Position numbers and translations under genes: made by a program
In this document: piece after piece, positions 48,923 through 60,154 of the stretch
Numbering within the stretch: the stretch's first letter is position 1
Layout of the letters: the number at the start of each line of letters is the position of its first letter
NCBI GenBank assembly: GCA_022661535.1
Contig: JAKULF010000003.1
Coordinates: 2,914,001-2,978,000 of the forward strand
DNA from: Eutypa lata
Lineage: Eukaryota > Ascomycota > Sordariomycetes > Xylariales > Diatrypaceae
Length of the DNA: 64,000 nt
Direction of reading: 5' to 3'
Notes under the pieces: model-generated
What the model was told of the DNA's origin: nothing
Database searches by the model: none
Seen by the model: the letters and a program-made list of their open reading frames with translations, nothing else

Positions 48923-51900
48923 TTACCATGGGTCAACACGACGAACTTCTAGGTTCTCATTGCCTCCATCTCTCGGTCGCTCATCAAGGGTGAACTTAGC
49001 TAAGTTTCTCTTCCGTTTCTGCAGGTTGACAATGTTCTACTGCGTGGTTAGCTTTCAGGCGCGCATATATCTAGGTAGTACCAGCCTCACCTCTTCCACC
49101 GAGTTCTTGACTACATATCGGATGATCGTGACACTGCGAGTCTGCCCCATCCGGACAGCTCTGGCGATGGCCTGTTCTTCTACCGAAGGGTTCCATTGCG
49201 GCTCTACTATGTGAACATAGCTAGCTACTGTGAGATTTAGACTATAGACCCGTTGGTTGGTAGTATTAGTAGCGAATTCTAAAGGCCGCGTAAATCCTAA
49301 GGATCACACTCACCCTAGTGCCCCTGTCTGAATGGACATCAACAATACTGGGACGTTCGACTCCCTAAACTGTTGCAAGATGAGAAGTCTCTGCTCGAAC
49401 TTGACTCTGCCATCGATCCTCAGGTAGTCAATATGCTTCGATTGCAGGTGCTGTTCTAGCAAGTCGAGTGTTGCTGTCCAATACGAAAAAACGAGACTAC
49501 AATGATCGGGGTTAGCTCTGCTACCAGACAGGACGATATAATTGGCACCTGCCTTTTAGATCCTAACTGGAGGTTCTCAATTACATTTACCACTGTCTGA
49601 AGCTTTGTCGATACGCTGAGCGGTGGAGTTGATTGAAGTCCTGAGCAGGATGCTGGGGTCCTGAGGGGCTCAGGCATCGAATAGTCACTTTCTGGGGTGG
49701 CTGCAATATTGCCCCGTCGCGTGGCTGGATCAAGGCTTTTCCCACATTGAATGCAGAACTCTTCCATGCCTACTAGTTCTATCTTGTCTTCGTCATTCCC
49801 TTGGCAAAAGTCACACTCGAGCTCGGCATCAATCTTAGACGTCGACGGTGACGAAGTAGAGGCGGGAACACAGACAGGAAATGTTCCGTGGTTGCACAAC
49901 CTCCTGAGCCTCATCATGGCCGTGAACAAGACATTGTATTTCTTGATTTTCTTCTTCTTCGTGCTGACCACCTCGTCAACATCGCGTGCGCACTTCTTGA
50001 CGATTTCGCTATACAGAGACGTCTCTTCGGTGCACATCCTCACTACTATCTTCTCGAAGTGCGGTGTTGGCAGGTCAAGCAACTTCTCTGTTCGGCGCAG
50101 GCAGATTGTGTGGAGCAATGCCTGCAAGCTGAAGGTTCGGTTTGGTGTGTCTTTGCTCAGTGGATCAAGAATATATCGCATGAAAGCGTGGCTCTGCGCA
50201 AACGGTTCAAAGTGAAGAAACTTGAGAAGCGAAGTGAGATCTTCGATTCGGTTTTGGATCGGTGTACCTGTGAGACACCATCTTCGGGGGGACACGAGGC
50301 TCTTCGCCGCCTGGAATTGGTCCGAAGATTGGTTGCGAATCCAATGTGCTGTGTAAAGGCTTAGGTGGCTGCGTCGTCTAGGAAGAGATGCAAGAGACAG
50401 TCAAACTTACCTTCATCAAGAACAAGTCGGTACCATTGTATTTTCCGCAACACTTTTTGTTTCTTGTGATCAGCAGCCAATGTGGCATAGGTAGTAAAAA
50501 CGACATCACAATTCATAAGACTTTCATGAGAACCCGACCGGTTCTTGCCGTGGAAAACACACGTAGTCAATGCACCTGGCTTCACGTGGCTAATATAATA
50601 TTAACACCGGCTTCATACACCAGGTCAAATTCGCTTACTTCGTGATTTCTGTCTCCCAGACGTCTAGGACCTCTATTTCAATTTGATCAGAAGTAAGCGC
50701 TAAGTAGAGATAAAGGCTTATAACTCACGCATAGAGGTAACGACAACCAGTGTTCCTCTACCCCGCCATATCGTCTCATTCGCCGTAGCATCGATCTGGC
50801 CTGCTGGGCATTGCCTTGCGTGGTCCACTGTGGCAGCGATCGAAGAGATTGTCGTGAGCGTTTTCCCGAGTCCCATAGCATCAGCTAATATGCCTCCGGT
50901 AGCATAGGAAGGAATGTCATCTCTCGGCCTGTTGCTCATGTTTAGCTAATATGTCGATATTAACAAGGGGCCTAGGGACAAGATTGAGCACTCACTGGAC
51001 CTTAGTGAGGAGCCGTAGAGCGTCGTGTGATCTTTGGCAGAGGTCATGATCTTCTCTCCGCTTGATAAATGCGAGTGCGTCTATTTGGTGACTTCGCAGT
51101 GTTAGGTAGCTATAGGATAGCGCTTGGAAACCAGTGGCTGATGAGGTAAACTTCGGGGTTAAACACACCTCTTGAGCGGAGTTGTGATTATATCAGGCTG
51201 AAGCCCCCTTGTGCAGGTTCCTTGAGATAGCTCGTGACTGTTTCCTAGTGAACCGAGCGAGTCAAAAACGTGCTCAATCGCTTCTGAGGTAGCCTTCGCC
51301 TTAAAGCCATCATCGGTGAGGCCAACAAGATGTGTCAGATTCTGCATCATACCCCCTAGACGGAAAAGTTGCGGATTGAAGTATTCCCACCCGGGTTTAA
51401 GAAAATAGGGGATCTGGAGGAACATAGATTCACCAGAAAGTCTATCTCCAACTTGATCTGCACTCGTAAGGGGCCCGTATACATTTATCGATAGTGGAAA
51501 GATCCCCTTAGCCCTCACTTTTGTTCGAGTTTGCATCAATTTTCCTATTTCAATAACGGCCTTCGCTTTGACACCGGAGAGTCCGCTCAGTTTATGCAGG
51601 GCGTTGCAAGTGATCCGATCAAGATAAGCAAATGGCTTGTCGTCTGCATTAGAGAGTGCGAAGTCCTGCTCAAACGGGACGACATCAAACTCGCCGAATT
51701 TCTTGTAATTTGGATTCATCGACATGTCCTTTATCCCCATTAGGGACAATTTTGCTTCACAGAGCTATATAATGTGTCAGGGAAGCTAGTAAATAACTGA
51801 AAGTAGGAGAAATAATTGTTTTTTCCGCTCCATAGCATATTTTCTGCTCAATGTTATTCGTGGTGGCAAGTACGTTTTCTATATCCCCCATTGAGACAAC

Positions 51901-52233
51901 TTGAACCTCGATGGGCAACTGATGAGAGTGGGAAGAAACAGCCACCTCGGCAGCTATTCCGTCTCCATAGTTGTGATACGTATTCCCGCACATCACAACA
52001 TCATCTTCCAGCGGCGAGACTTGTGCCTTTGATATTGGACTAAAAACGCGTGCAGTGAATGGCGCCGAGGCTCTGTCATCAGGGGAGCTGCATAGTCGTT
52101 TAGGAGTAGACTCATAAATTGTGTAGTCGCGAAGTCGTTTGGCTGGCTGGATGGTACCAGGGGCTGCGTAGAGCTCGTGCCTGGCCTCGTCCCGAGGCTG
52201 GGACAGACTTCGGCGGACATACGTGTTGTACAT
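48923..52233 (-). CDS. SNF2-family ATPase, RAD5/HLTF-related, with four-Cys motif in place of a RING
   Basis: Predicted nuclear ATP-dependent DNA translocase. Exons: 52233-51829 (or -51874), 51764-51169, 51091-50996, 50928-50729, 50672-50639 (34 nt), 50589-50411, 50348-49553, 49496-49314, 49241-49091, 49036-48923; 917 (or 902) residues. Helicase motifs in the 917 model: I GGILADAMGLGKT (377-389), DEAH-box LVLDEAHWIRN (502-505), III LTGTPIQN, the C-terminal lobe SLVFSYWTATLDLL, SIQTGALGLNL, EPQWNP and VI ARAVRMGQTRSV. Between the lobes, C682-x2-C685...C702-x2-C705 replaces the eight-ligand RING usual in RAD5. The intron 49552-49497 is GC-AG; the exon 1/2 junction is unresolved. No HIRAN domain is evident. 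It is divergent from the NLR-like gene. Confidence 0.9.
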
Positions 52234-52823
52234 AACCGAAGTAGATATATATCTAATGATTCCATAATCGTCTAAGAATGATTAAACAAAAAAGAAATGA
52301 AACATAGTCGGAATGTCGTGGTGAACCTTGAAATATACTGGGTCGCGGTTTGCCGGGGGCGCAATGGGCGGGATTATGCAAGCTCAGTTGCTGTTAGATG
52401 CAGTGGAACGTTGCTAGGCGTTTCTCTTGCAGAATGCCTAACATCACTGCCACATAGAATAACTGGATGAGACCTGACGTAGGATTAGGCCTTATCTTAG
52501 CTTCTGGGACGAATGGGGGGGGGGGTTAATTTGTACTTCTTCAGGGAAGCCTCTTAATATAGGCAGGTTCTTCTTGCAAGTCCAATACTCACTCGTCGTG
52601 GCTGTGTTGATTATACTCGAGGCTGAGTTATAGGTGCGAAGCCCGTTCATAGAGTGCCTCTCGGCTGGCAAGGCTGGAACGTCCACTTCCTAGTTCTATT
52701 TCGCCCATAATCTCTTTCGGATGGCAGTTTTCAATGACCTAGTCCACTGTAATCTCTCACTTATTCTCCTTCGATAGTCTAACCTTTTACCTGTTCATCT
52801 TCTTCGCGGTCTTATGCTCTAAG
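52234..52823. promoter_or_regulatory. 590-bp divergent promoter region of SNF2 and NLR-like genes
   Basis: The only DNA between the two head-to-head start codons. It contains a G11 run at 52515-52525. No specific factor site is assigned; the role as shared promoter is inferred from gene orientation alone. Confidence 0.5.
52515..52525. repeat. G11 homopolymer run
   Basis: Eleven consecutive G bases in the divergent intergenic region, on the + strand. Confidence 0.9.
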
Positions 52824-55800
52824 ATGCAGGCCCCATGCGAGAGCTTTCGAAGCGCCGTATCCCGCTTCAAGGCAGGCCTGACAGAAAAACAGCGACAGGA
52901 CTTTTGTATCTGCAGCTTGCAAGATATAACAGTGGCGGTCAAAGATATAGAGAACCGTTTGTCTTCCCAGCGACGACAGAGGAATATGAACCGGATAACA
53001 AAGTTCCTCGAGGCGATGACTCAGTTGAGTAAGGTTGTTGAAGTGTTTCTCAACGTTGACAGTACCGTCGCTTTTGTCTGGGCACCGATCAAGTTTGCGC
53101 TTCTCGTAAGTAAAGTTGCAGTTTAGAGTATTATGAAGGGTTTTATTAATGTTGGTTAATATGTGATTGCCCGTAATAGGCAGCCGGCACCTGGGTTGAG
53201 ACCCTCGATCGGCTTCTCGATACATACGCAGAAATCAGCGAAGTTCTCCCCAGTTTGATGGAATACCAACGCCTACTTAAGGGACATCCACAAATTCAAG
53301 TGCATCTTGAGAACTACTACTGCGATATTCTAGAATTCCATCGGAAGGCGCTTGATGTCTTCTCACGGCCCGGTGAGCATGAATGGGATTTACTTGTCCT
53401 CGGCATACGCTAAAAGTCATGTCAGGTTGGAGGACGGTTTTCCACTCATCGTGGCGAACATTCACAACCCACTTTGGACCTATCTTCAGCAAAATGAAGA
53501 GGCATCGTGATCTTCTCTCCGATGAGAAGATCACAGCGACAATTTTCGAGGTTCAGGACATGCGCGAGTCTATGGAGGATAAGCTCCAAGAGCTTTCACG
53601 ACGACTTCAGCAGCTTCACTTAAGTACCGACGAAGACAAGGTTTTGCAACAACGAGAGAGACTTGATAAGCGTCGCGAATTCGTTTTCTCCAAACTCGGC
53701 GCCCCAGACTACCAAAGCGACTTCGAACGGGCCTCTAAAGAGCGACATGAGACACCTTCTGGAGACTGGATACTCAATAATGATACGTATCAAAAGTGGA
53801 TTAATGCAGCAAGTATGGAATATAACACGCTGTATCTAAATGGGATACCTGGCACAGGTGAGTGGCTCTTTAACTGTCAACAACTCTAACGTTTAACGAA
53901 GTTGGACAATAGGGAAGTCTATCCTTGCGTCTCGAATTATCGAACATTTAAAAGAGCTTAAATCAGAAAACCATGAGGCGAGCCTACACAGTACTGTTGC
54001 CTACTTCTTCTTTAAACACTCGCGCCCTGAGAAACGGAACATAACAGCCTTGGTTCTATCACTCTTGTACCAGCTCGCCGTTCAAGATGAAGTCGTTTTA
54101 GATTTGGTTTACCAGGAGTATCTAGCGGTTGACCCACAGACGGCTCGTTCAACTACGGCCCTATGCGACCTGGCAGGAAAAGCCCTAGCATCACAGCGAT
54201 TATGTTTTATCGTTGTTGATGGGTTAGACGAGTGCTCAGAAGAGGATCCACTCTCAAAACGCTATGTCAGTCAAGGGGAGGTTGTTGGTTGGCTAAAGTC
54301 CGTGATGGCAACCAATGACAGTACTGACTTGGACTCTGACCCGGGGGCTCAGCGTATTCGTCTTCTTATCTGTGCCCAGAGAAATGGGTTCCTTGAGGAA
54401 AAACTCTCTGCATACCCTCAGATTCAGATCGAGACCAATTTAGAGCATGGAAGAGATATCAGAGCCTATACTAAGGCAAAAATACAGCAACTCCAGGATG
54501 ACAAGCCTGGAGTCACCGAGCAGATGCGGCAGGATATACTGGATAAAGTGTGCTCTGGGGCTAAAGGTGAGTGACTACTTCCCTTAGTATCTAAGTAGAC
54601 TCCTGTGTACATCTGATTATCTCAGCCGGTGCCGGACTACGTGTTAAGAGCTATAATTGAAACGTACTGGTACTAGTAGTTGTTCTAGGATTATATACTA
54701 GCTCACTCGTTCGCCTACCTGTTTTGTCCAAAACATCACTGCTGAGTATATTACCCAGTCTATCCTTACTTGATACTGACGGTTTTGGGTATAGGCATGT
54801 TCCTCTACGCCAAGGTTGTGCTAGAAAACCTCCTTAATCAGCGGTCTCTTGGCCACGTGAAGCGAGAGCTGAAGACCGAGCATTTTCCAAAAGGTCTTGA
54901 TGAAGCGTGCGTGTTTTACCCAAATATTGCTAGATTATTGGGGTGACTGAGCTTGCCATATAGGTATCAACGCGTAGTCATCTATGTTCTTGAAAACCCG
55001 AACGAAAGCGAGCGGGACGCTGCTAGGCAGGTTTTGGCGTATATAATGTGCGCCGAGAGACCGATGATGTGGAAAGAATTACAAAGTCGGTTCTGTATCA
55101 TCGGTAGCGATACATCCGATCCCGACTTCAAACTATCAAAGTCTTCTAAGAACCTATGTGGTTCCTTGATTGAAGTCGAAAAGGACATCAACTCTATTGC
55201 TTCATCAGACGATGTCATAGATCTCGTCCATGATACGGCACGCACGTAAGCCATATCCGTTCCATAGACTCTATTCGATACTATCCCATAGTAGCGGGCT
55301 ATAGGCTAACCAAATGTCAACATAGGTACCTTCAACAAAGTGGAAGATTAAGTATTTCTATCGAGAACGCTCATATGGCGATGTTCTGTGCGCAATACCT
55401 CAGCTCCAAGCCGTTCTCTCCTGAGCTTAAAAAGGAAAATATCAGTGAGTATGTCCGTTCTGGCTACTATGGCTTCCTGGACTACGCATCGGCAAACTGG
55501 TGGAAGCATGCGAAGCGCATGGACAGAGGCCGTGACACAAGCCAGAATGTACAGGCACTTCAGAGTATCTTCATGTTTCTAGAATCCTTGGGAGGTTCTT
55601 CCACAGTGACCGAACGAGGTTCATCTCCAGAAGACATCGAGGCGCTTCAACAACGAATCACTGACCTTCCCGACGAGGATAGAGATGTTGAGGGCACGTT
55701 CTCACTTGAGGGTGTTATTCGCAGGGTAAGGACTGTCATAGAAAGCATGGCAGCCAGCGACCCGAAAAGTCTCGGCGATGCGAGTGAGCTCTATGGCCAT

Positions 55801-57699
55801 TTCAGCTATAAATGTTATAAACCATGGTGTCATTACTTCATCCAAGGCTTTGGAACCAGTAGAAAGCGTGATAACCATATTAGCGAACATGAACGCCCAC
55901 TTAGGTGCGCTGTCGACGGCTGCGTTGGGCAGCAAATCGGGTTTGCCAAACAATCAGACCTTAAGAAGCACAACCGTCGCCACGACCAGGCTGATAAACC
56001 CGATTTTCCGTTATTCCCGTCCACAAATTTAGATGTGTCTCTCATCCGAGCTGCAGCTAAAGGCTCCCTAGCTGATGTTCAGAACTATATTGAAGCTGGG
56101 GTCGACGCCGACGTGGTCAACCCACAAAACCAGGACGATTTCCCTCTATTCGTGGCAGCTAAAAACGGACATTCTGATGTCTGTCGATATCTACTGAATC
56201 AAGGGGCAGACGTCAATGCTCAGTGCAAGAAGACCAGAAAGACGGCACTCGAAGCCGCAGTCACCAAGGACCAAGTCGAGATCACGCGTCTTCTTATTGA
56301 TGCAGGTGCAAATACAAGACTTCGGAACAAGGCTGGAAAAACAGCCATTGTCATTGCCGTTACTAGAAATGACATCGCAGTGATCTCGACTTTTCCCACA
56401 GAAGATCTCGAACACCGGGATTGTAAAGAGAGACACTGTCTCGTTTCTAACCGCCTTGCATTGCCGCGAAACCCGCGCACGCTCTCTGAAGCCATTCAGA
56501 AGAATGACATCGACAAAGCTAAGATCTTCATCAATAGGGGCTGTGAAGACCTAAACTTGGAATCAGGCAATCAAGAAACTACACTCCCTCTTCACCTAGC
56601 TATTAGGGCTAGACAAGACGAAAACACCCAGGCATTGCTGTTGTCAGGTCGAGTCAATATCAATCGAGTCGATTGCACGGGATCACTTCCTCTCCATTAC
56701 GCTTGCACTGTGGGAAATGAGGCTCTAATCAGACAACTCCTCCCGGGTATACATGACCCAGATCGAAGAAATAATGGTGGGTTTACTCCATTCCATCTTG
56801 GATTGGTACATACTCCATCGCTACCTGTCGCCTCCATGCTACTTAGCTCCGGAGAAATTAATCTATTTAACGAATCAAACTACGAAGAAGAAACGATTGC
56901 GATGGTGGCTACCATAACAACACTCGAGCTTATGGATCTTATCTTCCGTACAGAGCCATTGGCGATTTCAAGACCAAATTCCCGCGGTGTTACACCCCTA
57001 CACGCCGCTGCCTACGTATTGCGTCTCGATATGGTCGAATACATACTCTCGAAGGGAGATGTCGATCCCAATGAACCCTTCCAGAGATTGCCACCGTCTT
57101 GGACATCTATGAAGTATGAGTACCTTACGGGGGCGGAGTCGCCGATGCTTTTTACACCCATATTTCTAGCCATGAACTCCATGAACTCCGTGAACTTGAC
57201 ATATGGTCAGTGCAATTCTCGAAGCTTGGTGCAACACTCTATAACAAAGGCCATACTATCTGCAAGAAAGGTCGACATGCCGGGATGGCTTAATGAGGAT
57301 GAGCAAGCCATTCTAGGAAACTTCGTTCGAGAATGCTGCAATGGCGAGTTAGTTACAGATCTAGTAAACGCGGGTCTCTCCTACTTGCCGTGGAAAGTAT
57401 GTACCTGGATGGATGATGAACATGTCTACGTCAGTGGTTTGAATGAGACACAGCAAATCGTTCTCACGCATGATACTGTTTTGAAGGCCATATGTGGGGG
57501 TAGGTGTAGATTCCTCGACGTGGCAAAGGAGAACTTCGCGTTAGCAATAGCTGTTTTGCGATCAGGAAGAGTGCCTTTTGGCTCACTTAATTTTGACGGC
57601 GCGAAGGAGTTTCTCGAGCTGATGCAGAGAATGGGCAGGGTTGAAGACCTGCAAGCAGCTATTAGACTCGGCTTTCATTATCGGTATGGTTCCCCGTGA
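52824..57699 (+). CDS. NLR-like STAND protein: helical N-domain, NACHT, C2H2 fingers, ankyrin repeats
   Basis: Fungal counterpart of NOD-like receptors, a class tied to non-self recognition and cell death; its own function is unknown. Exons 52824-53105, 53180-53372, 53426-53857, 53913-54566, 54795-54906, 54964-55245, 55326-57699; 1442 residues, every junction in frame. Order: an alpha-helical N-terminal domain (about 1-260) of the type found before fungal NACHT modules; a coiled-coil-prone stretch before it ends; P-loop NGIPGTGKS (298-305, split by intron 3); Walker B-like CFIVVDGLDECSEED near 400; winged-helix region with MFLYAKVVLENL; two C2H2-like fingers (C815.. and C846..H-x4-H); then ankyrin repeats from about 890 (SLIRAAAKGSLADVQNYI, DDFPLFVAAKNGHSDVCRYL, LPLHYACTVGNEALIRQLL, TPLHAAAYVLRLDMVEYIL). 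The repeats are degenerate, not near-identical. The domain order is secure, the biology inferred. Confidence 0.9.
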
Positions 57700-58323
57700 G
57701 GTGTACAATGGAGACCTGGAGGGCATGTCTGGCTTAGCTGGCATAGCCAACCTTGATGGGATGGAACCGGGGTGGCAGATACCTCTGCAAAATGCGCCAG
57801 CAGAGGAATATTATGATGAATCTTCTTCGGTCTAGCTAATATATGCAGGAATAGACAAGGCAATTCACACTATCGCATAGAGCAGTTCGGGAAAGCAAAA
57901 TGCTGGGCAGGCGGATGGCAGTAGTATCATGGTGAACTAACCCCCATATATGCTTTGCTTATCCCCTTACGTCGCCGTCTAACTGTCCTACTGTTAACTC
58001 ACACTTACTGCAGTGAACCCTTCGTTTGTATACGTGCTATGAATCTTCTTCAGAAAAGCTAAAAATCAAAACCAAAAACATACACCTAGAACTCCGAGGC
58101 TATGCAGAAAACAAACACACGCGCTTCCGGGTATCTTATCTCTCGCGACACCTAATGCGATCAGCTAGCAGCTCATGCACCACGACCTGTTCTGTACTCT
58201 GGGAAGCTTGGTTAGTAAAGTGACGCGTTTGATATTGTGCCTCGCATACTCACTCACTCAGTCGGTTGGTTTTCTCCACGTCGCATCCTGTCGTACCATG
58301 TGGAGGACTTGTCCTGCCTCTCG
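57700..58323. other. Convergent 3' region between NLR-like and TAF3-like genes
   Basis: About 0.6 kb. An open frame of about 60 codons crosses the NLR stop in another phase, but no splice is needed and no domain is seen. Confidence 0.5.
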
Positions 58324-59171
58324 CTATGCACCCATGTCCATCATCTCGATGTCATCGTCCGCCAAGGAGCTCAGCCCCGAACTAGGGGGTCTTGAGTCCG
58401 CATCATCTCCTGCGGTTCCATCGCGCTGCGACCTCTCTAGCTCGCGTTGACGCTTCTCTTCCTCCGGTGATCGCACAGCGGCGTCTAGACGTGTCTTGGC
58501 CCACGTTTGGAGACTATCCACATCGCCACCCTCGACATTGACCTCGCCGTGTTCGATGCCCCTGCCTAGGATGGTGCCGGCGTACTTGGAGTCCTGATCG
58601 GACCGGTTGTGCTTCTTCTTCAGTACTGGAATGGGGGGAAACGTCTGTTAGCACGCAGTATATTTTCTGTTTCTCGGAAGCTCATCAACCTACCACTCAA
58701 GTAATCCGTCTCGCGCTCCTCCTCGGCCTCACCCTCCTCACCAACAACCACGGGTCGGTGTAGGCCAGCAACCTTACGAATGCGCTGGTTCTTGCGACCC
58801 TTGGCCCAGCGAATGAACTCGTCGACGCCGCGGGTGTCCTCCTCTCCCCTCAGCTCCTGGACGCTGAAGTCGCGCTGGGGGCAGAGGGCGCCGCAGTCCT
58901 CGAGGCCCATGCGGACGTCGACGATGGTGGGCGACAGGCTGAGCTCGTTGTTCAGGGCGGCGCGGTGGGCCGTCTGCTGGGCGATCGCGCTTATGTACGA
59001 CCCGGCCAGCTCGGTCAGCGCGTCGACCGTCCCTGCCGTGCTCGAGTAGTAGCCCTGCGCGCGCAGGATCTGGAGGATCGCAGGACGCAGGAGCGCGTGG
59101 TGTATCTCGGATGCGGTGGGCGCTTTGTGAGTCGCGGTCTGCGTCTGGGATTGAGATGATGAGGACGACAT
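58324..59171 (-). CDS. TAF3: TFIID subunit TAF3-like (bromodomain-associated histone fold)
   Basis: Small histone-fold subunit of general transcription factor TFIID (pairs with TAF10 in the known complex). Exons 59171-58694 and 58625-58324 give 259 residues. Start at the ATG coding MSSSSSQSQTQT; the GTG further upstream is not used. The histone fold runs about residues 20-105: HALLRPAILQILRAQGYYSS, TVDALTELAGSYISAIAQQT and SPTIVDVRMGLEDCGALCP, followed by GVDEFIRWAKG, which matches yeast TAF3 in layout. No PHD finger is present, unlike animal TAF3, as usual in fungi. The C-terminus is charged, with acidic LADDDIEMMDMGA. TAF8 or an SPT7-type protein are the alternatives, since all share this fold. 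Confidence 0.8.
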
Positions 59172-60154
59172 CGTGGCTTTGTTACTATTGGGAGGATAGG
59201 TATATTGGAGATCTGAAGGCGTAGAGGTCGAATCTAAGTCTCGATTCACGGTAGGAAGAGATTCGCTAAAAGTCGAAGGACTGAAGAATACGGATGTATG
59301 TGAATTAGGTGTTTAAGAGTTTATCGCTACAGTAGAAGGAAGTTTAGAGTGGAAAGGGTTCCTTTTCAACTTTTACGTCAGTAGTCTACTATGCCTGCAA
59401 AGCTGTGCCTACCTACCAAGTACGTAGGTAGGTAGATGAGATATTACGTACCTTCCCTTATTGCTAAACAGAGGAAAGGCAACTCACTGCCTTGGAATAG
59501 CTGTAAATCAGTAGTAAAAGAAAGATAAGATCGAAACTACAAGTCATAGACGCTGTGTGCGCATCTTTGTAGCATAAGATCTCTCTCTCATTACGCGAAA
59601 AGGATCGTGAAGTTGGATCTACAATTATTATTGCATTCTACTACTAGCTAACTAAGTAGCAGGCTAGAGGTAGTAGCTAGCTAGGTACATAGTTAAGGTC
59701 CACATGCAACATATCCACTTATTATTCAACCCCACCATAATGGTAACCTTAAATGGATAATTAGGTACGTACTTTCCTCACCCCTGCATCATGGCACAAG
59801 CTCTGATTTCCGAGGAATGAACGGTCAGGATGCGCGCCGCATTCCATTTACTAAGAAAGTAAATCACAAGTTTCTAAGAAGGTTGGCCTTCGACATCATA
59901 TCTGTGGAGGACTCGAAGTAGTACTTAACTACCCTCTCTCTCTCTTCCTTTCATTCTTTAGTCTTAAGCGCTGCGCAATAATTCGTATACTGCACTTCTG
60001 CCTTCGCCTGCATTAATCATTCCTTTCGCAGCTCCAGCGCTTGTCAACTATCAGCAGCCCGACCGACGTGTCCACGATCAACGAGCTATCACCACCGAAA
60101 CGAATTAAACGCATTCATCTTCGATAAATCTCATCCTGAACAACTGATCTAGCC
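59172..60154. promoter_or_regulatory. 983-bp divergent region between TAF3-like and TAF7 genes
   Basis: Must contain the promoters of both TFIID-subunit genes. It includes a hairpin (59408-59432) and a TC-rich initiator-like tract at 59930-59960. No factor sites are assigned. Confidence 0.5.
59408..59432. repeat. Inverted repeat CCTACCTAC / GTAGGTAGG
   Basis: A perfect 9-bp inverted repeat (59408-59416 with 59424-59432) around a 7-base loop. It is built from the TACC/GGTA motif common in the window's intergenic DNA. Confidence 0.8.

Noticed and set aside
57641..57835. Extra 3' exon of the NLR-like gene
   Set aside because: The overlapping frame shows no ankyrin pattern and the main frame already ends cleanly at 57699.
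59172..59249. Longer N-terminus for the TAF3-like gene
   Set aside because: It would start with GTG; the ATG at 59171 is followed by a typical Ser-rich leader and the histone fold.
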